Assembly: GCF_025517535.1 (NCBI RefSeq)
Contig: NZ_JAOPKC010000004.1
Span: forward strand, 118,171-182,170
Direction of reading: 5' to 3'
DNA length: 64,000 bases
From: Halapricum hydrolyticum
Lineage (GTDB): Archaea; Halobacteriota; Halobacteria; Halobacteriales; Haloarculaceae
Below the pieces are notes generated by a model. It was not told the origin of the DNA, did not search any database, and saw only the letters and a program-made list of their open reading frames with translations. Positions 25,044-33,748 of the stretch are shown here, piece by piece. Every line of letters starts with the position of its first letter. Within the stretch, counting starts at the first letter, position 1. The position numbers and the translations under genes are program-made.

Positions 25044-25865
25044 ATGACACGCGCCGTCCTCTCGGTCGATTTCGAGAGCTTCGCTCACACGCCCGCCTAC
25101 CGGAGTGCCGAGGGGTCCACGCCGAATCCCAACGACGTCGGCCCGGACCAGATGGAGCGACTGCTCACGACGCTCGACACGTACGACGCGACTGGGACGT
25201 TCTTCGTCGTCTCGGAGGTCACCCAGCGCTATCCGGAACGGATCGTCGCCGCGGCCGACCGCGGCCACGAGATCGCATCGCACACGCATACTCACCCGCT
25301 GTTGACCGACTGCACGGCCGCGGAGCGGCGCGAGGAACTCGCTCACTCGCGGGAGGTCCTGGAGTCGGTGACGGACGCGTCGGTGACGGGCTTTCGCGCC
25401 CCTGCCTTCGACTTCGGAGCGGATCATTTCGATCTGTTGGCCGAGGTGGGCTACGAGTACGACTCCAGCGTCGCCCCCTGTCGGTCGATCCCCGGCTGGT
25501 ACGGCGGCGAGTGGTCGGTCCGGGAGCCGACCCTGGCCAGCGATCTGCAGGCGAGTGCACCCGATTCAGTGACCGAATTGCCGATCGCAGTGATGCCGGG
25601 ACTCGGGCTGCCGCTGACGGGCACCTGGATCCGGTTTTTCGGCGTCCACTACACCCTGCTGGGAATGAAACTGCTCGCCAGACGGGGGATCGCACCCGTC
25701 CTGTACGTCCACCCCTGGGAACTCGCGACGCTGCCACAAGTCGAGGGCGTTCCGCGACGAGTGTACGTCCGGACCGGCGAGTGGATGTGGCGCGCGATCG
25801 AGCGCATCCTAGCCAGCGATTTCGAGTTCGTCACTGCCCGAAGCGTCGCGGGTGATGCGAGATGA
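25044..25865 (+). CDS. Polysaccharide deacetylase (NodB/CE4 fold)
   Basis: 273 residues, cytoplasmic by sequence (no signal peptide). CE4 motifs: SVDFES replaces the usual TFDDG with the metal or catalytic Asp at residue 9; SHTHTHPLL gives the metal-binding His pair; GFRAPAF is motif 3; YEYDSSV and VLYVHPWEL are motifs 4 and 5. The VDFES and YEYDSSV forms resemble the XrtA/exopolysaccharide-associated deacetylase branch (DUF3473-like). Probably removes an N-acetyl group from a lipid-linked glycan precursor. The 3' end, including the stop, is duplicated just downstream (25883-25904). Confidence 0.88.
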   Translation: MTRAVLSVDFESFAHTPAYRSAEGSTPNPNDVGPDQMERLLTTLDTYDATGTFFVVSEVTQRYPERIVAAADRGHEIASHTHTHPLLTDCTAAERREELAHSREVLESVTDASVTGFRAPAFDFGADHFDLLAEVGYEYDSSVAPCRSIPGWYGGEWSVREPTLASDLQASAPDSVTELPIAVMPGLGLPLTGTWIRFFGVHYTLLGMKLLARRGIAPVLYVHPWELATLPQVEGVPRRVYVRTGEWMWRAIERILASDFEFVTARSVAGDAR

Positions 25866-25904
25866 GACGCCACCGATCCCCAGGTGATGCGAGATGAGAC
25901 GCCA
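25851..25904 (+). repeat. Two copies of a 22-bp direct repeat over the deacetylase stop
   Basis: GGTGATGCGAGATGAGACGCCA occurs... shortened here as GGTGATGCGA+GATGAGACGCCA, at 25851-25872 and 25883-25904 (32-bp period). The first copy contains the deacetylase stop codon. It looks like a slippage or recombination duplication of a gene end. Confidence 0.8.
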
Positions 25905-25925
25905 GCGACCCAGGGGTGAGCCGCG

Positions 25926-26984
25926 ATGATCGACCGACGACGCGTGCTGTGGCTGTTGCGCTACGGGGTCGGGATCGCCGCGCTCACCTGGCTGGTCGTG
26001 CAGGCCGACTGGGCCGAGGTGCTCGTGACCCTCTCGGGGATGGCTCCCGCGGCCGTCGCGATCGTGCTCGGCGCGTCGGTGCTGGGAACGGTCGCGCAGT
26101 TCTGGACCTGGCACGTCCTGATCAACCGGGTGCGTTCGACCCCCTTTCGCGTGGCCGCCGGCGTGATGCTGACGGTCCGGTTCATCAATCACCTCACGCC
26201 GTCCCAGGCCGTCGGCAAGTCCCTCGCACCGGCGGTCCTCCGCCAGTACACCGGCTACACCTGGGGGACGGTCGTCGCGGTGGCGACGCTGCACACGGCG
26301 CTGTTCGCGGTGCTCTACGGGATCGTCGCGCTGGTCGGACTTGGCGTGTTCGCCTCGGCGCTGTCGCCCGGACTGCTGGTCGTGATCGCCGCCTCTGCGG
26401 GACTGTATCTCGTCGTCGGACCGCTGTTGTTCGTCGCCGGCACGCGACTCGGTGGGGCGGCGACGCTGGCCGCCGCGGTCCGCGATCGGATCCCCATCGA
26501 GCGACTCCCCTACGCCGAGGCGCTGCTGGCGAAAGCCGTCGGCGCGCTGCCCGACATCGGCGAGGAGACCGCCGAGACGCTGGGTCGACTCCGCCGGGAT
26601 CCGGTCGCGATCGGCGGCTACGCGGTCGGCTGGGCGGTCGCGCTGCTCGTCGTCCCCGGTGTGCGAGTGTGGGTGCTGCTGTCGGCGGCCGGCGTCGAGT
26701 TCTCGCCGCTTTCGCTGTCGGTGGCCGGCGTCGAACTCTCGGTGCTGCTGTTGCCGATCGCACTGGTGACCGCCTACGCCGTGACGCTGCTGCCGATCAC
26801 GCCCGGCGGCGTCGGGATCGCCGAGGCCTCCGCGACGCTGGTGCTGGCCGCGCTGGGCGTCCCGGCGACCATCGCCGGGCCGACGATCCTCATCGATCGC
26901 TTCCTCGGGGTCTACCTCCCCGCGCTCGTCGGGTGGTATCCGACGATGCGACTGGATCCGTCCTGGAAGTCGGCAGAATCGTAG
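25926..26984 (+). CDS. Flippase-like membrane protein (lysylphosphatidylglycerol synthase TM / UPF0104 family)
   Basis: 352 residues with about eight hydrophobic helices across the length. The signature LLPITPGGVGIAEASATL (about 289-306) and the early TVRFINHLTPSQAVG (about 80-94) define the LPG_synthase_TM/UPF0104 family. Only the membrane domain is present; the C-terminal lysyl-transferase domain is absent. Members in glycan clusters are often annotated as flippase-like, moving lipid-linked intermediates, but this is not proven. It sits in the operon between the deacetylase and the phosphodiesterase. Confidence 0.85.
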   Translation: MIDRRRVLWLLRYGVGIAALTWLVVQADWAEVLVTLSGMAPAAVAIVLGASVLGTVAQFWTWHVLINRVRSTPFRVAAGVMLTVRFINHLTPSQAVGKSLAPAVLRQYTGYTWGTVVAVATLHTALFAVLYGIVALVGLGVFASALSPGLLVVIAASAGLYLVVGPLLFVAGTRLGGAATLAAAVRDRIPIERLPYAEALLAKAVGALPDIGEETAETLGRLRRDPVAIGGYAVGWAVALLVVPGVRVWVLLSAAGVEFSPLSLSVAGVELSVLLLPIALVTAYAVTLLPITPGGVGIAEASATLVLAALGVPATIAGPTILIDRFLGVYLPALVGWYPTMRLDPSWKSAES

Positions 26985-27062
26985 CTGGGTTCGTTGCAGT
27001 CGGTGGACCTGCACCCACGGCGGGATGAACAGACATTTGCCGAGTGCCGGGCAACGACCGCT

Positions 27063-28604
27063 ATGACCCGGACGTTCGTACTGGGGCTCGACGGCGCCAG
27101 CTGGCGGCTGCTCGACCCCTGGATCGAGGCAGGGGAGTTGCCGAATCTCGAAGCGCTGCGCGAGTCGGGCACCTGGGCCGAGAGTCGCAGTTGCCTCCCG
27201 CCCGTGACGTTCCCCAACTGGAAGTGCTACGCCTCCGGCAAGGACCCCGGCGGCTTCGGCGTCTTCTGGTTCGAGCGGGTCGATCTCGACGCCGGCGAGA
27301 TCACTGTCTGCAACGGCAGCGACTTCGACACGCTGGAACTGTGGGACTACCTCAACGACGAGGGGCAGACAGCAGGTGTGATGAACATGCCCTCGACGTA
27401 TCCGCCGCGCGAGATCGACGGGTTCGTCGTCTCGGGCGGGCCGGACGCCGTCGAAGGCGAATACCGCTCGATCGAGGAGGGCTATACGTCTCCGCCGGAA
27501 CTGGCCGGGGAACTCGAAGACCGGTTCGGCTACCGGGTCCACCCGGAGCCGCTGCTGTCGAGCAACGACGAGACCGGCGCGGAAGTCGACGCGATCCTCG
27601 AGCTGTTCGAGGCCCGCTTCGAGGCCGCCGTCACCCTCTTCGAGGAGCGCGAGCTGGATTTCATGCACCTGACGCTGTTCTACCTGAACGTCCTGCATCA
27701 CTTCTTCTGGGACGCAGAGCCGACAAAGCGCGGCTGGAAACTCGTCGACGAGTGGATCGGTCGTCTCGCCGATCTGGAGGACACGGATCTGATCGTGATG
27801 TCCGACCACGGCAGCGGCCCGACCCAGACCGAGTTTTACGTCAACGAGTGGCTGGCAGAGAACGGCTACCAGGCACGCACCCAGTCGCTCGGGAGCGTCT
27901 TCCAGCAGGTGGGGCTGACCCGGGAGAACGCGCTGGCGATCGCCAAGCGCCTGGGGATGGTCGAGTTCCTCTCGCGAGTCGTCCCCGAGCGGGTCCAGCA
28001 ACTCGTCCCCCAGGAGGCGGGCGTCAAACGCGGCCAGAAGCTCGACGCGATCGACCTGCCGAACACGCAGGCCGTCGCGAGTTCGCAGGGGCCGATCTAC
28101 GTCAACCCCGACTACGACGTCGACAGCGTCGCCGACTCCCTGATCGAGGACCTCCGGACGGTCGAGGACGAGCACGGCCGGATCTTCACGAACGTCTACC
28201 GCGGCGAGGAGATCTACAACGGACCGTACGTCGAGGAGGCTCCCGACGTCGTGGTCGAGCAGCGCCCCGGCGTCCACGTCAACGACGGGATCGGCGGCGG
28301 CGAGATCATGACCGAGCCGGCCCGCTGGGCCGCCGAGAACACCAACACCGGGATCTTCGTCGCGTCCGGCCCCTCCTTCGAGGCCGGCGGCCAGCGCGAA
28401 CAGATTTCGATCACCGACATCGCGCCGACGGTCCTGGCAAACGCCGGCTGTGCGGTCCCGACGGACATGCGCGGGGAGGTGCTCGACGTCTTCGTCGAGG
28501 ACCCGGACGTGGAGACGCGTGACCCACTCGAATCGGCTGGCCGACGTTCCGACGCGAGCGAGGAGGTCTCCGAGCGACTCCAGCAACTGGGCTACATGGA
28601 GTGA
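27063..28604 (+). CDS. Type I phosphodiesterase / nucleotide pyrophosphatase family protein
   Basis: Alkaline-phosphatase-superfamily hydrolase, 513 residues from the ATG at 27063, where the VLGLDGASW metal-site start lies. The catalytic Thr/Ser is likely in PPVTFPNWKCYASGKDPG (about 45-62); VMSDHGSGPTQTEFYVN supplies the second metal site (Asp-His) and NTGIFVASGP a further one. No signal peptide, so cytoplasmic. Last gene of the glycan operon; close relatives in archaeal glycosylation loci are assigned to phosphodiester cleavage or phosphoethanolamine-type transfer, which cannot be distinguished here. Confidence 0.85.
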   Translation: MTRTFVLGLDGASWRLLDPWIEAGELPNLEALRESGTWAESRSCLPPVTFPNWKCYASGKDPGGFGVFWFERVDLDAGEITVCNGSDFDTLELWDYLNDEGQTAGVMNMPSTYPPREIDGFVVSGGPDAVEGEYRSIEEGYTSPPELAGELEDRFGYRVHPEPLLSSNDETGAEVDAILELFEARFEAAVTLFEERELDFMHLTLFYLNVLHHFFWDAEPTKRGWKLVDEWIGRLADLEDTDLIVMSDHGSGPTQTEFYVNEWLAENGYQARTQSLGSVFQQVGLTRENALAIAKRLGMVEFLSRVVPERVQQLVPQEAGVKRGQKLDAIDLPNTQAVASSQGPIYVNPDYDVDSVADSLIEDLRTVEDEHGRIFTNVYRGEEIYNGPYVEEAPDVVVEQRPGVHVNDGIGGGEIMTEPARWAAENTNTGIFVASGPSFEAGGQREQISITDIAPTVLANAGCAVPTDMRGEVLDVFVEDPDVETRDPLESAGRRSDASEEVSERLQQLGYME

Positions 28605-28738
28605 CCACTCTATAACCGTTCCCCGATACCATTGTGCGAAGGCGTCCTCAAAATTCGACGGGAAGCTCACGAACTTCCTCCCGGTCGATAGACGTTCGGG
28701 GAGTCGGCCTCTTGTGTTCCACTCAGGCCAAAAACCAG

Positions 28739-28753
28739 TATATATATATATAT
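28739..28753. repeat. (TA)n tract upstream of a lipoprotein gene
   Basis: Fifteen bases of strictly alternating T and A, 27 bp before the lipoprotein ATG at 28780, followed by more AT-rich sequence (ACAAAATAATTCAAG). In this GC-rich genome such a tract is rare. It is at promoter distance and can supply the TATA box; length change by slippage could alter expression. Confidence 0.75.
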
Positions 28754-28779
28754 GACGAATACAAAATAATTCAAGATAT

Positions 28780-29196
28780 ATGTACAGAATCGCGATCGCC
28801 TGCGTGTTGGTCCTCGCGCTGGGGTTCGCGGGGTGTGTTTCGGATACCAGTCCGACGACCACGGCAAACGGACAGGTCTCGGAGTACGTGAACGCGACTG
28901 TCGAGGAGGAGATCATCGACCGCGAATCAGAGCGGGTGCGGGAGATGCTGTCGGAACGCGATCACGCGGAATACGGTGTCGGCGGTGCGGGCAGCCTCGA
29001 GACGACGATCGTGAACACGACGGACGATGGTGCGTACGTGCGCGTTTCGATCCCCTACTGGTTCACCGATCAGCGGACGCCATCCGGATCCGGCGGAAAT
29101 CGGACGGTGACGACGGTCCAGGTCACGGGTGACGCAACCCAGACGGCGGTCTACTTCGTCAACGCGACCGCGATCGAGCGCGTTTCCGGCGGGTGA
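28780..29196 (+). CDS. Small exported lipoprotein
   Basis: 138 residues. The N-terminal segment (about 4-18) is hydrophobic and ends in the lipobox FAGC with the acylated Cys at residue 19, followed by a Thr/Ser linker. The mature part has a charged helix (about 40-65) and a beta-rich region (about 70-135). Arg occurs at residue 3 but there is no twin-Arg, so Sec export is likely. No known domain recognised. Preceded by the (TA)n tract. Confidence 0.78.
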   Translation: MYRIAIACVLVLALGFAGCVSDTSPTTTANGQVSEYVNATVEEEIIDRESERVREMLSERDHAEYGVGGAGSLETTIVNTTDDGAYVRVSIPYWFTDQRTPSGSGGNRTVTTVQVTGDATQTAVYFVNATAIERVSGG

Positions 29197-29268
29197 ATTC
29201 TGACAGTCGACCTTCACGGGCCCGCGGAAGACTTATACACTTTCATGCGTGAGAAGAACACGCACAGT

Positions 29269-29628
29269 ATGTTCGAACAGTTCTCCCGGGGGTACTATCT
29301 CGGACGGCTCTACGTCGAGCCACAGGATCACCAGCTGGCGGCGCTGTGTCGCGAGCAATACGAGCAGATCGCAACGCAACTCTACGCCGAGGAGCGGGGC
29401 GCGACACCCGAGCAGCCGCTCGTAATGAAACTCGGGACGCGACACTTCCGGGTCCACGGCGAAGACGGCGTGCCGGCCGACACGCTCGCGGTCCCACCGG
29501 AGATCATCGAAGACGACGCGCGGATCCGCAACCCACCCGCGCTCAGGGAGGTCTTCCTCGCGAAGGCCGACCGGGCCGAGCAGCTGCTCGAGATGGAGCA
29601 GTCACTGCCGGATCAGACCGGGATTTAA
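29269..29628 (+). CDS. DUF5802 family haloarchaeal protein
   Basis: 119 residues from the ATG at 29269; the conserved haloarchaeal start MFEQFSRGYYLGRLYVEP begins exactly there, so the upstream ATG at 29245 is unlikely. Other conserved blocks are PLVMKLGTRHFRVHGEDGVP and DTLAVPPE. It is soluble and acidic with no catalytic motif. It lies 25 bp upstream of the Vms1-like gene in the same direction, so the two may be cotranscribed. Function unknown. Confidence 0.85.
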   Translation: MFEQFSRGYYLGRLYVEPQDHQLAALCREQYEQIATQLYAEERGATPEQPLVMKLGTRHFRVHGEDGVPADTLAVPPEIIEDDARIRNPPALREVFLAKADRAEQLLEMEQSLPDQTGI

Positions 29629-29653
29629 GCGTCCTCGCCTCCCGGACCCGGGT

Positions 29654-30550
29654 ATGTTCGACGAGTTGTTCGGCCGTGCCGAACTCAAAGAGCGCATCGA
29701 GACGCTCGAAGACGAGAGGGCCGAACTGCGAGACCGCCTCGAGGCCGAGCAGGAGCGTCGCAAGGACGCCGTCACTGACAGACAGGCCGCCGAGCGACGC
29801 GTCAACGAACTCGAAGATCGGATCACACAGCTGCGAGATCGGATCGATCGCCTCGAAGACGGCGAGCAGACCCTGTCCTATCGGCGACGTGAGCAACTCA
29901 CGGGCAGGCGCATCGAGAGCGTGCTCGACCGGCTGACCTCACTGGAGGGGCAACCGGAGAGTATCCTCACGGCCGTCGTCGTCGACGACCACCAGATCTC
30001 GGGAGAACTCAGGGACGGGTTCGGCGAGCGTGCGGCGCTCGTTTCCCGCGCCGCGCCGTGTCTGGCCGTCACCGACGACGCCAGGATGGTGAGCGTCGCC
30101 TTCGACGTCCCGAACCCGCCCGAGCCGTTCGCACGGTGGGGCGACAGTGTCGAAATCGATCGGTCATGGTTCGAGCCGACGGGGCGGTTCACGCTCGCGC
30201 TCGTCCGTTCGGACCTGTTCGCGATGGGCGTCTACGAGGGTCGCGAGCGGACGGCTTTCCACGGGTTCGACAGCGAACTCAAGAGCAACCACTCCAAGGG
30301 CGGGTTCTCCCAGTCGCGCTTCGAGCGGATCCGCGACGGCCAGATCGACACGCACCTGGGGCGCTGTCAGGAGGCGCTCGCCGAGCGGCCGGACGACGCA
30401 CCGCTTTTCGTCGTCGGCGAGCGCAGCGTCCTCGGCGCGGTCAGCGACGCCGCCGACGCGACCGCTGCCGTCGACGCCACGGGCGACCCCGAACAGGCGC
30501 TCGAAGACGCCTTCGAGGATTTCTGGACGGTGACGCTGTACGGGATCTGA
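29654..30550 (+). CDS. Vms1/Ankzf1-like peptidyl-tRNA hydrolase homologue
   Basis: 298 residues: a long N-terminal coiled coil (about 8-80) and an eRF1-domain-2-like fold (about 100-290). The key element is NHSKGGFSQSRFERIRD (about 214-230), which corresponds to the GGSQ-like loop of Vms1, where the Gln helps hydrolyse peptidyl-tRNA on stalled large ribosomal subunits; here the loop reads GGFSQ. The yeast and human enzymes release stalled chains in ribosome-associated quality control; archaeal members are inferred to do a related release step. The coiled coil may fix it to the ribosome. Convergent with the GCS2 gene. Confidence 0.8.
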   Translation: MFDELFGRAELKERIETLEDERAELRDRLEAEQERRKDAVTDRQAAERRVNELEDRITQLRDRIDRLEDGEQTLSYRRREQLTGRRIESVLDRLTSLEGQPESILTAVVVDDHQISGELRDGFGERAALVSRAAPCLAVTDDARMVSVAFDVPNPPEPFARWGDSVEIDRSWFEPTGRFTLALVRSDLFAMGVYEGRERTAFHGFDSELKSNHSKGGFSQSRFERIRDGQIDTHLGRCQEALAERPDDAPLFVVGERSVLGAVSDAADATAAVDATGDPEQALEDAFEDFWTVTLYGI

Positions 30551-30596
30551 CAGCGAGGTCATCTACCGTCGGGACGGTTGACATCATCTGCGGTGA

Positions 30597-32156
30597 TCAC
30601 AACCACTCCGCGAACGAATCGGTTTCCCGACTCCGTCGGATATACTCGCGTTGCATGCGCTCGATCGCCTGCTGGAAGTCGAGGCCGTCTTCGAGGTGCT
30701 CGCGCACGCGGGCTTTCTTCCAGCTGCTGGGTGTCGTTTCCGCCCGCCAGCGCGCCCGGATCGGGTCGAGATACGACGCCCCGTCGATCCCCTGGACTTC
30801 GAGTCCGTGTTCGGCGTACTCGAACACTTCGGCGAAGATCTCGTCCGGATCAGCCGTTCGGTCGCCGTCGGCGGTCACCCAGGCCAGCTCCCCGTCAAGT
30901 CCGTCTCTGGCGGCCGCGTAGAACGCCGACTCGGCGGCCTCCCACGGGAGTTCGGTGATCGGATGGTCGGCGGCGACTAGCCCGCGGATCAGTCCGGCCG
31001 TCAGCGCCTGCAGGCCGACGACGTCGGCGACCGTCGGCTGGGTCGGCAGCGGGCGGTACTCGATCCGGACCGAGCGCTCGTCACCGGCCCCATCGACGGG
31101 GTCGCCGCCGATCACACATCGGACCCACCGCCAGTACGTGCCGCGCTTGTGCTCGAACTCCCAGTAGTTGTCCGTGTACGCGCTTCCGGAGTCGGCGTCG
31201 AGCCACTCGCTGAGAAACGGCGCGACGACGTCGTCCTCGCGCACGTGATCGACGACCTCGGTGACGGTATCGAGATCCGGCGGGACCCGCACTTTCGGGT
31301 TCGGCGTGACGTTGACCGACTGCTCGAAGACGGCGATCCGGAGTTCGTGATGGGTTTCATCGAGGAGTCGCTCGGGATCGGCCACGTCGCCGTAGAGGTC
31401 CGCGGGGAGAAACGGGGAGTTGCTCGCGAGCGCCACCAGCGGTCCCATCGTCCTGATCGCGGCGTTGTAGTACTCGGGAAACGCCGCGGTCTGTGGGATC
31501 TGCAGGTGCGGCTGGATCGATGTCGCCAGCGACTCGAGGAGGATCGTGGGGAACGACTGCTCGACGCCCGGCACCGACAGTTCGATCGAGCCGCCGGTCC
31601 GTTCGAGCAGGTCGTTGTCGATCGCGACGTACCGTGGATCAGTCCGCATGTTGGTCGCCAGTCGGACGCCGTCGAGGTCTGTCGTCGCCGAGAGATACTC
31701 GACGGCTCCCGACTCCGGCGGAATCGTCCACATCGCATCGAGGACGAGCGCGCAGTGCTCTTTGCCCGCTGCCGCGCGAGCTTTCCGGGTTTCCATCTCG
31801 ATCGCGGTCGCCTGCGCGTCCAGCCCGGCCGCGTCGAACGTATTCGGATCGGTGTTGATCTCGGCGTTGTGCAACCCCAGCTCCTTGCTGACGGCGTCGG
31901 TATCCTCGAAGATGCTTCCCGGGATCTGGTGTAGCCGGCTTCCTTCGGTCGGCTGCACGACCTGCTCGCCGTCCTCCGGCTGGCCGGCGACTGCGTACAC
32001 TTCCATCTCCAGCCCGATCGCGAACCCCTCGTTGTCGAGTGCGCCTTCCTCGAACTGTCCGTAGAGGAAGTCAGTCTGTTCCCGGACGCGAGCGTCGAAC
32101 TCTTCGCGCGTGGCCGGATCGAGCGAGCGTGTCACCAGCTCAGCCAGATCTGTCAT
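30597..32156 (-). CDS. Glutamate-cysteine ligase-like (GCS2 family)
   Basis: 519 residues from the ATG at 32156; an in-frame ATG at 32183 (nine codons earlier) is possible, but a TATA-like stretch about 30 bp upstream of 32156 favours the shorter form. Features: IGLEMEVYAV (ATP/metal-binding Glu pair) early, then AEINTDPNTFDAAG, IQPHLQIP, and LVALASNSPFLPADLYG, the GCS2 core pattern. Haloarchaea use gamma-glutamylcysteine as main thiol, made by such a ligase; whether this paralogue does so is not certain, as its C-terminal half (about 330-519) is longer than in typical GshA. Divergent from aroE. Confidence 0.72.
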   Translation of the reverse strand: MTDLAELVTRSLDPATREEFDARVREQTDFLYGQFEEGALDNEGFAIGLEMEVYAVAGQPEDGEQVVQPTEGSRLHQIPGSIFEDTDAVSKELGLHNAEINTDPNTFDAAGLDAQATAIEMETRKARAAAGKEHCALVLDAMWTIPPESGAVEYLSATTDLDGVRLATNMRTDPRYVAIDNDLLERTGGSIELSVPGVEQSFPTILLESLATSIQPHLQIPQTAAFPEYYNAAIRTMGPLVALASNSPFLPADLYGDVADPERLLDETHHELRIAVFEQSVNVTPNPKVRVPPDLDTVTEVVDHVREDDVVAPFLSEWLDADSGSAYTDNYWEFEHKRGTYWRWVRCVIGGDPVDGAGDERSVRIEYRPLPTQPTVADVVGLQALTAGLIRGLVAADHPITELPWEAAESAFYAAARDGLDGELAWVTADGDRTADPDEIFAEVFEYAEHGLEVQGIDGASYLDPIRARWRAETTPSSWKKARVREHLEDGLDFQQAIERMQREYIRRSRETDSFAEWL

Positions 32157-32264
32157 TGGCGACTCTATGCGAGCATCAGTCATAGTAGTATGTCCTGGAG
32201 CAACCGTTGGTCCTCCAGCAGCAAGACGACGAAACCTTAACTGGATCAGCCCCGAGGCTGGCGT

Positions 32265-33056
32265 ATGGATGTCTACGGACTGATCGGGAACCCGGTCGGG
32301 CACTCGCTGTCGCCGCCGATGCACGAGGCGGCTTACGACGAGCTGGGAATTGAGGCCAGATACGTCACCTTCGAGCCGGAGGCGGCGGTGCCAGCGATCG
32401 AGGCCGCTACGACGCTCGGTGTCGCCGGGCTGAACGTGACGATTCCGTTCAAGCAGGACGTGCTGGACGTCGTCGAGCCGGACGATCTCGCGGCCCGGAT
32501 CGGCGCGGTCAACACCGTCGAGTTCACAGCTGACGGACCGGTTGGCTACAACACCGACGCCGTCGGCGCGGTGCGGGCCCTCCGGGAGCACGACGTGTCC
32601 CTCGACGGCGAGGCAGTCGTCGTCGGGGCGGGTGGTGCGGGGCGAGCCGTGGCGTTCGGCCTCGCCGACGCCGGGATGGGCGTCCGGATCGCCAACCGGA
32701 CTGTCGAACGCGCACACGACCTGGCCGGGGCAGTTCCCGACGCGAGCGGACACGGACTCGACGACCTCCCGACGCTGCTCGCGGACGCGGACGTGCTGGT
32801 CAACGCCACGAGCGTCGGCATGGACGAGGATCGCTCGCCCGTCCCGGCCGACGCGCTACACGGGGACCTGACCGTTCTCGATGCGGTGTACTCGCCGATC
32901 GAGACGAGACTACTCCGAGACGCGGCAGCCGCTGGTGCGACGACCGTCGACGGAGCGTGGATGTTGCTGTACCAGGGCGTCGAGGCCTTCGAGCGCTGGA
33001 CCGGTCGGGACGCACCGGTCGAGGCGATGAACGCGGCGCTTCGCGCCCGGCTTTAA
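32265..33056 (+). CDS. aroE: Shikimate dehydrogenase
   Basis: NADP-dependent reduction of 3-dehydroshikimate in aromatic amino-acid synthesis. 263 residues: substrate site GHSLSPPMH (13-21), NVTIPFK with the catalytic Lys (about 63-69), NTDAVG with the catalytic Asp, NADP loop GAGGAGRAV, then NRT, and the C-terminal LLYQGVEAFERWTG. All active-site residues are present. The chorismate-utilising pair follows 0.7 kb downstream, so two steps around chorismate metabolism lie near each other. Confidence 0.96.
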   Translation: MDVYGLIGNPVGHSLSPPMHEAAYDELGIEARYVTFEPEAAVPAIEAATTLGVAGLNVTIPFKQDVLDVVEPDDLAARIGAVNTVEFTADGPVGYNTDAVGAVRALREHDVSLDGEAVVVGAGGAGRAVAFGLADAGMGVRIANRTVERAHDLAGAVPDASGHGLDDLPTLLADADVLVNATSVGMDEDRSPVPADALHGDLTVLDAVYSPIETRLLRDAAAAGATTVDGAWMLLYQGVEAFERWTGRDAPVEAMNAALRARL

Positions 33057-33081
33057 GTGAACCGGGGTCAAACACGCGCAC

Positions 33082-33681
33082 ATGGGATTGTCGGAACTAC
33101 TCGATCGGATCAAGGAGGCGCTCGGGATCGGTGGGTCCCGGGGCCAGTCGGAGCGACGCCCGCCACAGTCCGGAGACGAAACGGCCACCGAACCCACATC
33201 GAAAGAGACGACCGTCACCGTCGAGCGCGAACCCTCGACGGAGTCCGAGGACGCCGTCAAAGGGACCGACACCGCGGACGAGACTGAGGAGGACACGGAC
33301 TCTGTCCCGACGACGGAAGACGCGGAGACTGCTGTCGAAGATGAAGCGACTGCGAGCGATACCGAGGCAGAAACGGACGAGGCAGAAACCGACGACGAGT
33401 CGAGCGAAGCGGAAACGGACGAGGAAGAAACCGACGACGAGTCGAGCGAAGCGGAAACGGACGAGGAGCCGAGTGAAACCGGGGCGGGCGAAGACCTCGG
33501 GACGGACGAGCCGACCGACGTGATCAAGGGAATCGGCTCGGCGTACGCCGATCGCCTGGCCGACGCGGGCGTCGAGACGGTCGCGGATCTGGCTGCTCGC
33601 GACGCCGAGAGCCTCTCTGAGGAGACAGATATCTCCGAAAAGCGCCTGCAGACCTGGATCGAGCGCGCAAAACATCGCTGA
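33082..33681 (+). CDS. Acidic-linker protein with C-terminal helix-hairpin-helix domain
   Basis: 199 residues in three parts: a short amphipathic N-terminal helix (MGLSELLDRIKEALG), a disordered acidic linker (about 20-145) with the tandem repeat AETDE(A/E)ETDDESSE, and an HhH domain (about 148-199; IKGIGSAYADRLADAG). The HhH tail closely resembles those of TopA and PhaC in this window. The helix could be a membrane or partner anchor, the HhH domain a DNA or protein contact. 25 bp after aroE, same strand. Function unknown. Confidence 0.82.
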   Translation: MGLSELLDRIKEALGIGGSRGQSERRPPQSGDETATEPTSKETTVTVEREPSTESEDAVKGTDTADETEEDTDSVPTTEDAETAVEDEATASDTEAETDEAETDDESSEAETDEEETDDESSEAETDEEPSETGAGEDLGTDEPTDVIKGIGSAYADRLADAGVETVADLAARDAESLSEETDISEKRLQTWIERAKHR

Positions 33682-33748
33682 GTTCTGCGTTCTGTCAACG
33701 TTGCCGGCCTCGCAACCTACAAGCAGCCCCACCTGCTGTGAGCAGACA

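Noticed and set aside
28650..28668. GGAAG/CTTCC stem after the phosphodiesterase gene
   Set aside because: Five-bp stem with an 8-nt loop and no T-tract; too weak to call a terminator.
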